From Lachnospiraceae bacterium JLR.KK002 (GTDB lineage: Bacteria > Bacillota > Clostridia > Lachnospirales > Lachnospiraceae), in contig JAYMNP010000001.1 of NCBI GenBank assembly GCA_036941025.1, positions 4,012,001 to 4,076,000 on the forward strand: DNA of 64,000 nucleotides, read 5' to 3'. This document shows positions 42,381-51,270 of the stretch, in pieces. A program made the translations under genes and the position numbers. The notes below the pieces were generated by a model that was not told the DNA's origin, ran no database searches, and saw only the letters and a program-made list of their open reading frames with translations. How positions within the stretch are numbered: the first letter of the stretch is position 1; every line of letters starts with the position of its first letter.

Positions 42381-43421
42381 ATGGAAAAAAAGAATGTATT
42401 AGTTTTGGGAGTTGGAGGGAATGTAAGCCAGGGTATTATTAAGGCATTGCGTTTTTCTCAACTGCCATTGAAAATTTATGGGGCATGTATCTCGGAAATG
42501 TCCACAGGCTTGTATATGTGTGATGAAAGTTATATTTGTCCTTTTGCCAGGAGTTCTGAGTTTATACCATGGGTTATCGCATTTTGTAATACGCATGATA
42601 TCAGTTTAATACTTACAGGGGTAGAAGAAAATGTCCTTGAACTGGCCGGAAATGCAGAGGATCTCAGGAAAAATACCAGGGCCAGATTTATCTCATCGTC
42701 ATATGAACAGTTACTCATTGGTCAGGATAAACTGCTTACCTGCAGATTTTTACAGGAAAATAAATGTAATTATCCGGCATATTCCTGTTGGGAAAGTGCA
42801 GACGACGCAGTGTCTTTTGCTGAGAGTGTTGGTTATCCTGTTCTGGCAAAGCCCAGGCATGGAAAGAGTGCACAGGGAATTCTGATTCTGGAAAATCAGA
42901 GTGAAATAATGGCAAAACCGAATCTGAAAGGTTATGTACTGGAAGAATATATTGGTAATTCAGAACGGGAGTATACAGTTGGATGTTATGTAGACAAAAC
43001 AGGAAATCTTCGTTCTGTAATTCCAATGCACAGGAAACTTAAAAATGGCACTACAGTTTGGGCCAGAGTTATTTCAGATACTCGTATAGAGGATGAAGCC
43101 AGAAAAATATGTAGGGCGTATAAGCCAGTTGGACCATTTAATATCCAGATGCGTTTAAGAGAAGATGGGACGCCGGTGTGTTTTGAAATGAATGTTCGTT
43201 TTTCAGGTACCACAGCCATGCGGAGCAGATTTGGATTTGAAGATGTAAAGGCAGAAGTATTGGAATACGTGTATGACCAGAAAATTGATAATTGCTTTCA
43301 TATTGTGCATGGTGAGGCATTTCGGTATGATGAGGAATTTTATATGACAGGAAGTCCGACGCAGGATATGCGTGGTGCAGGTAAAATTATTGATTTTGCA
43401 GAATATAAAAAAACATTATGA
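42381..43421 (+). CDS. ATP-grasp carboxylate ligase
   Basis: This 346-residue ATP-grasp protein begins ENRMEKKNVLVLGVGGNVSQ in the longer frame; the ATG at 42381 is taken as the start. It has an N-terminal pre-ATP-grasp domain. SVGYPVLAKPRHGKSAQGI (ATP-binding Lys), YVLEEYIGNSEREYTVGC and PFNIQMRLREDGTPVCFEMN with MNVRFSGTTAMR supply the metal ligands. It resembles carbamoyl-phosphate-synthase-like ATP-grasp proteins of polysaccharide loci. It would join a carboxylate to an amine, possibly an amino acid to an amino sugar (inference). It lies 7 bp after the NeuD-like frame. Confidence 0.85.
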   Translation: MEKKNVLVLGVGGNVSQGIIKALRFSQLPLKIYGACISEMSTGLYMCDESYICPFARSSEFIPWVIAFCNTHDISLILTGVEENVLELAGNAEDLRKNTRARFISSSYEQLLIGQDKLLTCRFLQENKCNYPAYSCWESADDAVSFAESVGYPVLAKPRHGKSAQGILILENQSEIMAKPNLKGYVLEEYIGNSEREYTVGCYVDKTGNLRSVIPMHRKLKNGTTVWARVISDTRIEDEARKICRAYKPVGPFNIQMRLREDGTPVCFEMNVRFSGTTAMRSRFGFEDVKAEVLEYVYDQKIDNCFHIVHGEAFRYDEEFYMTGSPTQDMRGAGKIIDFAEYKKTL

Positions 43422-43445
43422 TAAGTTATATGGGAAAGGAAAAGT

Positions 43446-44336
43446 ATGAATATATTAGTGACAGGTGCGAATGGGTTTGTGGGACATTGGATCGTCAACG
43501 TCCTGAAAAGAAAATATTATATGATTGGAAGTGGTACGAAAAGGACAGCAACTTATGATGAAAGTCTCGATGAATATATTCCATGGGATCTTGGGCACGA
43601 ACCTGTTCCGGAAATATTATCAGAACAAAAAATAGATATTATTGTTCATTGTGCAGCCAGCAAAGACATGAATGATCAGTCGGAATCGCTTATTTATGCA
43701 AATTGTATGGGAACATACAGGATTTTTCAGCTTGCTGTCACATGCAGGTGTAAAAAGATTATTTTTATTTCCAGTTTACCTGTTATCGGAATACCAATGG
43801 ACGGAATTATTGATGATTCAGGAGAAATGAATCCCCAGTCTGTGTATCATGCTACAAAAGCAGCAGGAGAGCTGATTTTGAATCAGGCCGGACGTTATGG
43901 AACAGAGGTGATTAACCTGCGGGTTCCTTCTCCGATTGGACCGGATATGCCTGTAAAATCTATCGTACCGATTTTTGTAAATAAGGCATTGGATGGAGAA
44001 GAAATTATTATAGCGGGCAAAGGTACAAGGCGGCAGAATTATATTGATGTCAGAGATTTGGGATATGTGGCAGGAGAACTTCTTGAGCATAATGGTTGCA
44101 GCGGGACTTTTAATATCGGCGCCAGAAAAACAATTTCCAATATTGAACTTGCAAGGCTTTGCGTGAAACTGACAGAGAGCAAATCAGATATAAAATTCGC
44201 TGACAGAGAGGATCCGGCAGATGGACAGGACTGGAGTATTGATGACAGACGACTGAGAAGTATAGTTGGCGAATATCAGCGGCATAGTATAGAAGATTCC
44301 ATATTGGATATTGCGAGGTATTTAAGAAACCAATGA
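43446..44336 (+). CDS. NAD-dependent sugar epimerase/dehydratase (extended SDR)
   Basis: This 296-residue protein has the NAD-binding GANGFVGHW at the N-terminus, IVHCAAS, ISSLPV in place of the usual Ser-rich strand and the catalytic YHATK. The C-terminal substrate domain has NYIDVRDLGYVAGEL and TFNIGARKTISNIELA. It could epimerise, reduce or dehydrate a nucleotide sugar; the exact substrate cannot be read from sequence. It overlaps the next gene by 4 bp. Confidence 0.88.
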   Translation: MNILVTGANGFVGHWIVNVLKRKYYMIGSGTKRTATYDESLDEYIPWDLGHEPVPEILSEQKIDIIVHCAASKDMNDQSESLIYANCMGTYRIFQLAVTCRCKKIIFISSLPVIGIPMDGIIDDSGEMNPQSVYHATKAAGELILNQAGRYGTEVINLRVPSPIGPDMPVKSIVPIFVNKALDGEEIIIAGKGTRRQNYIDVRDLGYVAGELLEHNGCSGTFNIGARKTISNIELARLCVKLTESKSDIKFADREDPADGQDWSIDDRRLRSIVGEYQRHSIEDSILDIARYLRNQ

Positions 44337-45076
44337 AACTGGTATTTTTCTCTGATGTCCATGGAAATGGGTATTCAATAATGAAATTTTTTGAAGAAAT
44401 AAAGCAGGTTTCTTATGACATGATAATTTTTGGCGGAGATATTTTCGGCTATTACTATGACCAGGAAAAAATCATCAGAACGCTGAGAGAACATGACTGT
44501 ATTTGTCTTCTTGGAAATCATGATCAAATGTTTTTGGACGTTCTGGAAGGGAAAATCAGTGAAGATAAACTTGTTATGAGATATGGCCTGACTTATAAAA
44601 ATGTTTCGGAACGTATATCCAAAGAAAATGTGGAGTTCTTATATTCTTTAAACAGCAGATTTGATTTGGAAACGGACAGCATGCATTTGGCTTTTGTTCA
44701 TGGTTCCCTGGATGATCCTTTAAATGGACGCATTTATCCTGATACGGAAATTAATGACTACAGAAAATATGAAGGGTTGGATTATGTTTTTATGGGACAT
44801 ACCCATCATAAGATGAAAAAAGTTTTACCTGGAGGTACAATTCTTATTAATCCAGGATCAATTGGACAGCAGAGAGACGGGAAAGGGTGTTCTTACGTAA
44901 TTTTTGATACTGTCAAAAGAACAGATATTCTTTATAACGTAGATTACAACAGAGAATATCTTGCAGCCGATATAGAAGCACATGATGAATCAGCTGAAAT
45001 GAGAGAAAAATTACTGGAAGTTTTATACAGAAAACCGGATTACAGAAAATTGGATTCTAAAAATATATCATCATAA
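44333..45076 (+). CDS. Calcineurin-like phosphoesterase (YfcE/MJ0936 family)
   Basis: This 247-residue metallophosphoesterase has the full metal-ligand set: FFSDVHGN, FGGDIFGY, LLGNHDQM, FVHGSLDD and MGHTHHKM, then INPGSIGQQR. Family members cleave phosphodiesters or phosphomonoesters. Placement inside a sugar-pathway operon, overlapping an epimerase gene, suggests removal of phosphate from a sugar or lipid intermediate, which is inference. Confidence 0.88.
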   Translation: MKLVFFSDVHGNGYSIMKFFEEIKQVSYDMIIFGGDIFGYYYDQEKIIRTLREHDCICLLGNHDQMFLDVLEGKISEDKLVMRYGLTYKNVSERISKENVEFLYSLNSRFDLETDSMHLAFVHGSLDDPLNGRIYPDTEINDYRKYEGLDYVFMGHTHHKMKKVLPGGTILINPGSIGQQRDGKGCSYVIFDTVKRTDILYNVDYNREYLAADIEAHDESAEMREKLLEVLYRKPDYRKLDSKNISS

Positions 45077-45114
45077 TCGTATATAAATTTTTTGAAAGAT
45101 AAAGGAGTTTTGGG

Positions 45115-46188
45115 ATGGTGGAAAAAAGACGGTTATATTCCTTGGATGTATTAAAATTTTTAGCGGCTATACTTATAGTCTTTCATCATTTTCATCAGTG
45201 TTTTGGTTCTGGTAATATGAAAATATTATTCTATAAGGGTTCGGTTATTTATTATGGCCATTTGGTCGAGTTCTTTTTTATTCTTTCCGGAATTTTTATG
45301 GCAATAAAAAACGATGTAAATCAGAATACGGCTTTTGGTAAGTTTATTAGTAAAAAAATAATCCGACTGATGCCTGTGGCGGCTTTAAGTGTTATTGTGT
45401 TTTCTATATTATCAGCAATTTATTTTCATATTACACAGAGCTGGTGGCTTGACATTATACCAACGCCATGGAATATAATGAAAAGCTGCCTGCTAATTTT
45501 TGCGGGGGGGGGTATATCAGATAGTGGAGTTATGCCTAATAATCCAATCTGGTACCTGTGTGTGCTCCTTATTTGTTATGTATGGTACTGGCTGATTTTA
45601 TGGTTGGCAAAGCGTTTGGCTGTAACTCCCAGATTTATGTTTATTGCGATGATTTTTCTGGGAATGGGAATTATTACATATAATATTACTCTCCCATTTT
45701 TAAACAGTTCAGCAGCACGGGGATATATAGCTTTTTTTATGGGTGTTGAGCTGGTTGATCTGTATAAGGCTGCACTCGTAAAATGTAAAAGGGAAATCTG
45801 TTGTGTATCCTCAGGAGTGATTTTTCTTTTTGTTGTATTATATGTGGTTAATGCAGAGTTCTTTTTAACAGATGGTCAGGGATTTCTGCTTACATTCTTG
45901 TTTTTTCCCGCATTAATTTGTGTTTGTGTGTGCTCAGAAGTTGTCAGAAAAATATTTTCTCATCGCATATGTGGGACACTTGGGGCTGTCTCTTTTGAAA
46001 TGTATATATGGCATTTGGTTATATTTATGCTTATGATTACGCTGGATGCATATGGCATGATTGATTTTCAGTCAGAATATGGAACAATGTCAGGAACATT
46101 ATTGATTATTATTATTTGGGGATATATAGTTTATTATTTGGTAGAAAGGCCATTGACAGAATGGCTGACAAAAAAGATGAATGTTTAG
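45115..46188 (+). CDS. Acyltransferase-3 family membrane O-acyltransferase with a G9 tract
   Basis: This 357-residue protein has about ten membrane helices and the AT3 N-terminus RLYSLDVLKFLAAILIVFHHFHQ, including the proposed catalytic His. The C-terminal VSFEMYIWHLVIFMLMITL and YYLVERPLTEWL are standard for the family. It acetylates sugars on lipid-linked or exported polymer. Nine G (45504-45512) encode AGGGI near residue 130, in an outer-loop region. It is in frame at nine, and one-base slippage would truncate two thirds of the protein. Confidence 0.92.
   Translation: MVEKRRLYSLDVLKFLAAILIVFHHFHQCFGSGNMKILFYKGSVIYYGHLVEFFFILSGIFMAIKNDVNQNTAFGKFISKKIIRLMPVAALSVIVFSILSAIYFHITQSWWLDIIPTPWNIMKSCLLIFAGGGISDSGVMPNNPIWYLCVLLICYVWYWLILWLAKRLAVTPRFMFIAMIFLGMGIITYNITLPFLNSSAARGYIAFFMGVELVDLYKAALVKCKREICCVSSGVIFLFVVLYVVNAEFFLTDGQGFLLTFLFFPALICVCVCSEVVRKIFSHRICGTLGAVSFEMYIWHLVIFMLMITLDAYGMIDFQSEYGTMSGTLLIIIIWGYIVYYLVERPLTEWLTKKMNV
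45504..45512 (+). repeat. Poly-G tract (9) in AT3 acyltransferase gene
   Basis: Nine G on the coding strand, in frame at the present length, within the codons for Ala-Gly-Gly-Gly. Confidence 0.85.
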
Positions 46189-46223
46189 TGAAAGGTATTT
46201 TCTGTTGTGAAAGGTGAATTTAT

Positions 46224-46252
46224 TTGCAATTATTGGAAAAATGTAGTAGAAT
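46224..46252 (+). promoter_or_regulatory. Recurring promoter motif, copy 3
   Basis: TTGCAA (46224-46229), 17 bp, TAGAAT (46247-46252), upstream of the gene at 46372. The spacer TTATTGGAAAAATGTAG differs from copy 2 at two bases only. It suggests a new transcription unit from 46372. Confidence 0.5.
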
Positions 46253-46371
46253 GTAGCGTAATATGTAAGATATTTAAAAATAATGAACAGCAATACTAAC
46301 CTGCATAAAGTAAATATGATGTGTAAATGCTATATTTATGAAAATGTAGTCAGATATAGAATGGAGTATTT

Positions 46372-47295
46372 ATGAAAAGATCAGATATTTGTTTTATCAG
46401 AGCCAAAATGAAAGATGATTATGTATTTGATGGGATAAAAAATTGTGGTTTTAAAATTATGATACCATATAAAGACAGGAATTTACTGTTACGTTGTATG
46501 CGGGAGGCCTGGTTCAGGCTGCGAATTCCTAAAAGGGTATGCTGGTATAATAAAAAGATTGCGAGAACAGATGCAAAAGTTTATATAATAATGGATCCTC
46601 TGGTTACACCTGATTTGCTTGAATGGATAAAGGAAGTACATCCTGAAAGCAGAATGATTTTTATTTATGAAAACAGAGCGGATAAAACGGTAAAGCCTGA
46701 TGAGACAGGAGATTTTCTGGAAAAATGGTCTTATGATCAGGAGGATTGCCAAGAATACAATATGAATTTGCAACATGCAGCATATTTTGACAGATACAGA
46801 TTTCAACCGGAAGATAAAAAAACTTCTTTTTATGATATTGTATATTTAGGAAGAGATAAAGGAAGATTGAAAGAAATATTGAAAATTGAAAAAGGTTTTA
46901 AGTCTATGGGATACAGAACATATTTTCATATCTGTGCAGACAGAATGTTCCTGAAATATAAGAATCCCCATTATAAATCTCTTATGTCATATTCTAAATA
47001 TATTGAATTGCTGAAAAGGAGCAGGGCTGCATTGAATGTAGTTTGTGAAGGACAGTCCAGTGTTACACAAAGAGAGTTGGAAACTGTGTTTTGTGAAGTT
47101 AAATGTATTACAACGAACAAAGCAATAAAGGATTTTGAGCTTTATCATCCAAGCAGATATTTTATTTTAGGAGAGGACAGGATAGAAAATCTGCCTGAAT
47201 TTATGGAGTCTTCATATGTGCCTGTTCCTGAAGAGAAACTGAAAGAATATAAATTTGAAAATGTTATAAGAGAGATGTTGAAAAGGGGAAAATAA
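46372..47295 (+). CDS. Probable capsule glycosyltransferase of uncertain family
   Basis: This 307-residue soluble protein has no family I can name firmly. Segments such as YDIVYLGRDKGRLKEILKIE, MSYSKYIELLKRSRAALNVV and TQRELETVFCEVKCITTNKA resemble the donor-binding half of GT-B enzymes that read a conserved Glu near the C-terminus. It lies directly before the EpsG-like polymerase (1-bp overlap), a common place for a repeat-unit glycosyltransferase. Confidence 0.6.
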   Translation: MKRSDICFIRAKMKDDYVFDGIKNCGFKIMIPYKDRNLLLRCMREAWFRLRIPKRVCWYNKKIARTDAKVYIIMDPLVTPDLLEWIKEVHPESRMIFIYENRADKTVKPDETGDFLEKWSYDQEDCQEYNMNLQHAAYFDRYRFQPEDKKTSFYDIVYLGRDKGRLKEILKIEKGFKSMGYRTYFHICADRMFLKYKNPHYKSLMSYSKYIELLKRSRAALNVVCEGQSSVTQRELETVFCEVKCITTNKAIKDFELYHPSRYFILGEDRIENLPEFMESSYVPVPEEKLKEYKFENVIREMLKRGK

Positions 47296-48434
47296 TGGCA
47301 TTTTTAATAATGGTAATTCTTTGTATTTTGGGAATTGTAATGCCGAAATCGAGAGGTGCATCCATACTGATTTTGCTTTATATGTGGATTTTTTATGGAT
47401 TCAGCACATATTCAGGTGATTATATCAGTTATCAGTATGTATATGATTCCATGAAAAATGGCCTACTGCTGTTTCATTTTGAGCCGGCGTTTAGTTTGCT
47501 GATGCTGTTTTGCAGTAAATTGGGGTTGAGTTTTACTGGTTTTAAGATTGTACTTTCATCCATTTTTATTGCTATGTTAGCAGGTATTGTGAAAAAATAT
47601 ACAAATTACACAGCTTTTGTCCTGGCAATGTTTCTGATATTTCCATTTTCATATTTTGCATCTGTTCTCCGGGCAGGAATTGCGGGCTTGATTATAGTAT
47701 ATGGAATAGATTATTTAGTACCTTGCAGCCAAAAGGAAAATAAGGGTAAATATTTACTATGTGTATTAGCAGCGATGTTATTCCATACATCTTCTCTGTT
47801 CTTCCTTGTTTTTTTGCTGGCAGGAAAAGAGGTAAACATAAAGAGGATTTTAAGTATCCTGATAGTAATGTCTGGTGTAGTTATTGCCTATTATTTTGGA
47901 TTTTTTTATTATATTATAAGTTTTTTTACAAACAGTGAGAAAATACTCTCATGGCTGACATATGAATCAGCGAATAACCTTCTGAACTGGAAGGGTGTAT
48001 TGTCCCAGATTTTTGTTTTAATGGGCATTGTATGGTGTATAAGGAAAAGTAAGAATATAAGTAATCATGTTTTGAAAGTTTCCGGACAGCCAGAAACCTG
48101 TGAGAATAAAGTCAGGTTGCATCAGACGGTATTTAACTGTAATGTATGGATGTGTTTATTAATACCCTTTTTTTTTATAACGTCTGTATGGATGCGGTTT
48201 TTATGGGAATTTTCATTGATTAACATATGTGTTTGTGCTAATACGATTGAGATAGTCAGGGTTTATTCGAAAAAGCCATCAGGAAGGAAACTGGTAGTTC
48301 CAGTAGTGGGGATTATATTATTTTTTGGACAGATATTGCTTCTATATTATACAAATATGCCATACAGGGGAACGACAGACTCTGTATGGTTAATGTTTAA
48401 AAATAATCTGATATTTGAAAGATTTCTTTTTTAA
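47295..48434 (+). CDS. EpsG/Wzy-type polysaccharide polymerase
   Basis: This 379-residue membrane protein has about ten helices. YGFSTYSGDYISYQYVYDS and EPAFSLLMLFCSKLGLSFTG are strong EpsG-family marks, and SVLRAGIAGLIIVYGIDYL is the conserved helix. It would polymerise repeat units outside the membrane with the Wzx flippase encoded at 48465. It is the clearest polymerase in the cassette. Confidence 0.88.
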   Translation: MAFLIMVILCILGIVMPKSRGASILILLYMWIFYGFSTYSGDYISYQYVYDSMKNGLLLFHFEPAFSLLMLFCSKLGLSFTGFKIVLSSIFIAMLAGIVKKYTNYTAFVLAMFLIFPFSYFASVLRAGIAGLIIVYGIDYLVPCSQKENKGKYLLCVLAAMLFHTSSLFFLVFLLAGKEVNIKRILSILIVMSGVVIAYYFGFFYYIISFFTNSEKILSWLTYESANNLLNWKGVLSQIFVLMGIVWCIRKSKNISNHVLKVSGQPETCENKVRLHQTVFNCNVWMCLLIPFFFITSVWMRFLWEFSLINICVCANTIEIVRVYSKKPSGRKLVVPVVGIILFFGQILLLYYTNMPYRGTTDSVWLMFKNNLIFERFLF

Positions 48435-48464
48435 AGCAGTGTCAGACAGGAGAGTTTTTTAACT

Positions 48465-49928
48465 ATGGAAAAAGTTACTAAAAAGCAGTTTGCTTCCGGG
48501 GCAATATGGAAGATTACGGAACAGATTTCTGCAAAAGGGGTTTCTTTTATTGTATCCCTGGTTTTAGCAAGACTTTTGCTTCCGGCAGATTATGGAATTA
48601 TAGCAATCACAACAATTTTTACAAACTTTTCCGATGTCTTGATTGAAGGAGGGTTCAGCACAGCATTAATACAAAAAGATGAAGTGGATGAATATGATTA
48701 TAGTTGTACCTTTATTGCAAGTTTGACAATGGCCACAGGATTATATCTGCTCATATTTATATCTGCGCCTCACATTGCTGATTATTATGCTGAACCCATA
48801 CTTACACAGGTTTTGAGAGTTATAGGGCTGGTGCTTTTCATACAGGCTTTTTCTTCAACAAGGAATGCCGTTGTGCATAGAAATATGAAGTTTAAACTTT
48901 TATTTTATTGTAATCTGATTGGAAGTTTGCTTTCTGGTATTATGGGGATTGTTGCGGCATATCAGGGGTTTGGTGTATGGTCACTGGTTTTGCAACAGTT
49001 ATCTCAGCAGATTATTGTTACGATTTTACTGTTTGTAAAATTGCATTGGAGATTTAAATGGAAGTTTAAGAAAGAGCGTTTTAAAGAGATTGTTGGTTTT
49101 AGTATAGGCGTGATGGGTGCCGGATTGCTGAATTATATTGGCAATAGTTTTTATAATCTGGTGATAGGGAAAAGATACTCCATTAAAGATTTGGGTTATT
49201 CAGACAAAGGTTCACAGCTGCCCATGCAGGTTTCTTTGTATACGTTCAGTTCAATGTCAAGTGTATTACTACCAACTTTATCCTCTTATCGGGATAATCC
49301 TGATACTTTTAAAAGAATTTTGCGCAAAGTTGTCAGTATGACAAGTTATATTGTCTGTCCTATGATGTTTGGCATGGCAGTTGTATCTGAGGAACTTATT
49401 GTTTTATTACTTACTGACAAGTGGCTGCCTGCTTTGAGAATTATGCAGTATGCCTGTATTTATTACCTGGCGACACCATTTATGCTGATTAATGTTCAGG
49501 TTTTTTATGCACTTGGACACAGTTTTTTAAGAGTTAAAACAGAAATTATTCGTTTACTTCTGATGCTTGGAGGCTTACTGATTTTTAGTTTTGCCCTTGA
49601 ATGTAATATCAGTCAGTTATCATTAGTCAGTGCAGTGATTGCTGTTCTGACAGCAATATTGACTTATTACGAAGTGAGAAAAATAATCAGTTATAAATGC
49701 AGGGAAGCATTGAGGGATATTATCAGGCCGCTTCTGGCTTCTGTTATAATGATGGTGGTAATTGGAGTTGTAAATATGGTTTTGGCTGATTTTATTTCAA
49801 CATCGCTGATTTTGTCTTTAAGCGTGAAGATAATAGCAGGAATGTCAGTGTATATCTTTTTTTCAATTGTCTGGAAGATGGATGGGTATGTCGAAATTAA
49901 GCGGGCACTTAATGCTATAAGAAAGTAA
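48465..49928 (+). CDS. Wzx-type lipid-linked oligosaccharide flippase (WzxC/TuaB-like)
   Basis: This 487-residue MOP-superfamily transporter has 12 to 14 membrane helices. The N-terminus SGAIWKITEQISAKGVSFIV, then LLLPADYGIIAITTIFTNF and FIEGGFSTALIQKDEVDEYD are typical of the WzxC/TuaB branch. It moves the finished repeat unit to the outer face for polymerisation. Together with the EpsG-like protein it gives a complete Wzx/Wzy system in the cassette. Confidence 0.93.
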   Translation: MEKVTKKQFASGAIWKITEQISAKGVSFIVSLVLARLLLPADYGIIAITTIFTNFSDVLIEGGFSTALIQKDEVDEYDYSCTFIASLTMATGLYLLIFISAPHIADYYAEPILTQVLRVIGLVLFIQAFSSTRNAVVHRNMKFKLLFYCNLIGSLLSGIMGIVAAYQGFGVWSLVLQQLSQQIIVTILLFVKLHWRFKWKFKKERFKEIVGFSIGVMGAGLLNYIGNSFYNLVIGKRYSIKDLGYSDKGSQLPMQVSLYTFSSMSSVLLPTLSSYRDNPDTFKRILRKVVSMTSYIVCPMMFGMAVVSEELIVLLLTDKWLPALRIMQYACIYYLATPFMLINVQVFYALGHSFLRVKTEIIRLLLMLGGLLIFSFALECNISQLSLVSAVIAVLTAILTYYEVRKIISYKCREALRDIIRPLLASVIMMVVIGVVNMVLADFISTSLILSLSVKIIAGMSVYIFFSIVWKMDGYVEIKRALNAIRK

Positions 49929-49962
49929 ATTTACAAAACGGAGGAGAAAGCTGAATGAAAGG

Positions 49963-50064
49963 ATGGATAATAAAAGAAAATTAATGGAATCAGCACAAAG
50001 ATATGGAAAGTCGCCATATGATAAACATTTAATGAATGTAGCTGATAGCCAGATTATATATTGA
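49963..50064 (+). CDS. Possible 33-residue small protein or gene remnant
   Basis: An open frame MDNKRKLMESAQRYGKSPYD continues to QIIY and a stop at 50064. A GGAGGAG site at 49940-49946 lies 15 bp or more upstream and fits a 9-codon frame starting at 49955 better. The peptide looks compositionally coding but matches nothing I recognise. It may be a leftover of a gene replaced by the aminotransferase that follows. Confidence 0.25.
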   Translation: MDNKRKLMESAQRYGKSPYDKHLMNVADSQIIY

Positions 50065-50089
50065 TTTTAGTAAACAGGAGGAATGTAAA

Positions 50090-51223
50090 ATGGAAATTCA
50101 ATTATTTAAAGCAAAGTATGAGATTGAAGAGTGTCTGGAACAGATTAGAGAATGTTTGGAGGTTGGATGGACTGGTCTGGGATTTAAAACAGTCGAATTT
50201 GAAAATGCATGGAAAGTATATACAGGTCTTCCTTTTGCATATTATTTAAATTCTTCTACAATTGGTCTGTATATGGCGGTAGATATTTTGAAAGAACAGT
50301 ATGGTTGGGAAGATGGAGATGAGATTATTACCACTCCTATTACATTTGTTTCTTCCAATCATGCTATAATGAAATCACGTATGAAACCGGTATTTGCTGA
50401 TATTGATGAAACGATGTGTTTGACTCCGGAGTCAGTAAAATCTCGTATTACAGATAAGACACGTGCAGTTATGTATGTAGGTCTTGGCGGAAATATGGGG
50501 CATTATTATGAGATTGTTAAAATTTGCGAGGAAAATAATTTAAAGTTGATTTTAGATGCGGCTCATATGGCAGGCACTCGTTATAACGGCAAGATTCCGG
50601 GGGGCGAAGCAGAAGTTGTTGTGTATTCTTTCCAGGCAGTTAAAAATTTACCTACAGCTGACAGTGGCATGATTTGTTTTAAAGATGGGAAGTTTGATGA
50701 AATTGTTCGAAAGAAAGCGTGGCTTGGGATTAATAAGGACACTTATGCAAGAACACAAAATATGGGAAATTATAAGTGGAAATATGATGTGGAATATGTT
50801 GGAGAAAAAGGACATGGAAATTCTGTTATGGCAGCTATAGGGTTGGTTCAGTTAAAATATCTGGATCGTGATAATGCATACAGACGTCAGCTTGCATACT
50901 GGTATCGTGAAAGATTAGAGAAATGCAAAGAAAAAATTAAGTTAGTACGAATAGAGGAGGGATGTGAAAGTTCATATCATTTGTTTCAGATTTGCGTGGA
51001 TAAACGTGATGAACTGATGCTGGCATTGAATGCAGCGGGAATTTATCCAGGTGTTCATTATGCAAGCAATATTAATTATAAAATGTATGATTATGCACAG
51101 GGGACATGTCCTTATTCTGATTATGTGAGCGAGCATACAATTTCCCTTCCAATGAATCTTTATATGACCTATGAAGATGTCCAGAAAATTTGTGATGAGG
51201 TAATAAAGGTTGTTATGAAGTAG
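50090..51223 (+). CDS. DegT/StrS-family sugar aminotransferase
   Basis: This 377-residue PLP enzyme has YLNSSTIGLYMAVDIL at the phosphate site, ILDAAHMAGTRYNG with the ring-contacting Asp and VVYSFQAVKNLPTADSGMIC with the Schiff-base Lys. VHYASNINYKMYDYAQGTCP near the C-terminus is family-typical. It is the third sugar aminotransferase in the window and starts the carrier-protein/lux-like operon after a clear AGGAGG site. It would supply an amino sugar that could be acylated by the following genes. Confidence 0.92.
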   Translation: MEIQLFKAKYEIEECLEQIRECLEVGWTGLGFKTVEFENAWKVYTGLPFAYYLNSSTIGLYMAVDILKEQYGWEDGDEIITTPITFVSSNHAIMKSRMKPVFADIDETMCLTPESVKSRITDKTRAVMYVGLGGNMGHYYEIVKICEENNLKLILDAAHMAGTRYNGKIPGGEAEVVVYSFQAVKNLPTADSGMICFKDGKFDEIVRKKAWLGINKDTYARTQNMGNYKWKYDVEYVGEKGHGNSVMAAIGLVQLKYLDRDNAYRRQLAYWYRERLEKCKEKIKLVRIEEGCESSYHLFQICVDKRDELMLALNAAGIYPGVHYASNINYKMYDYAQGTCPYSDYVSEHTISLPMNLYMTYEDVQKICDEVIKVVMK

Positions 51224-51270
51224 ATTTAAAGTGATACTTAAGAATTATATGTAAATTAAAAGGAGCGAAA

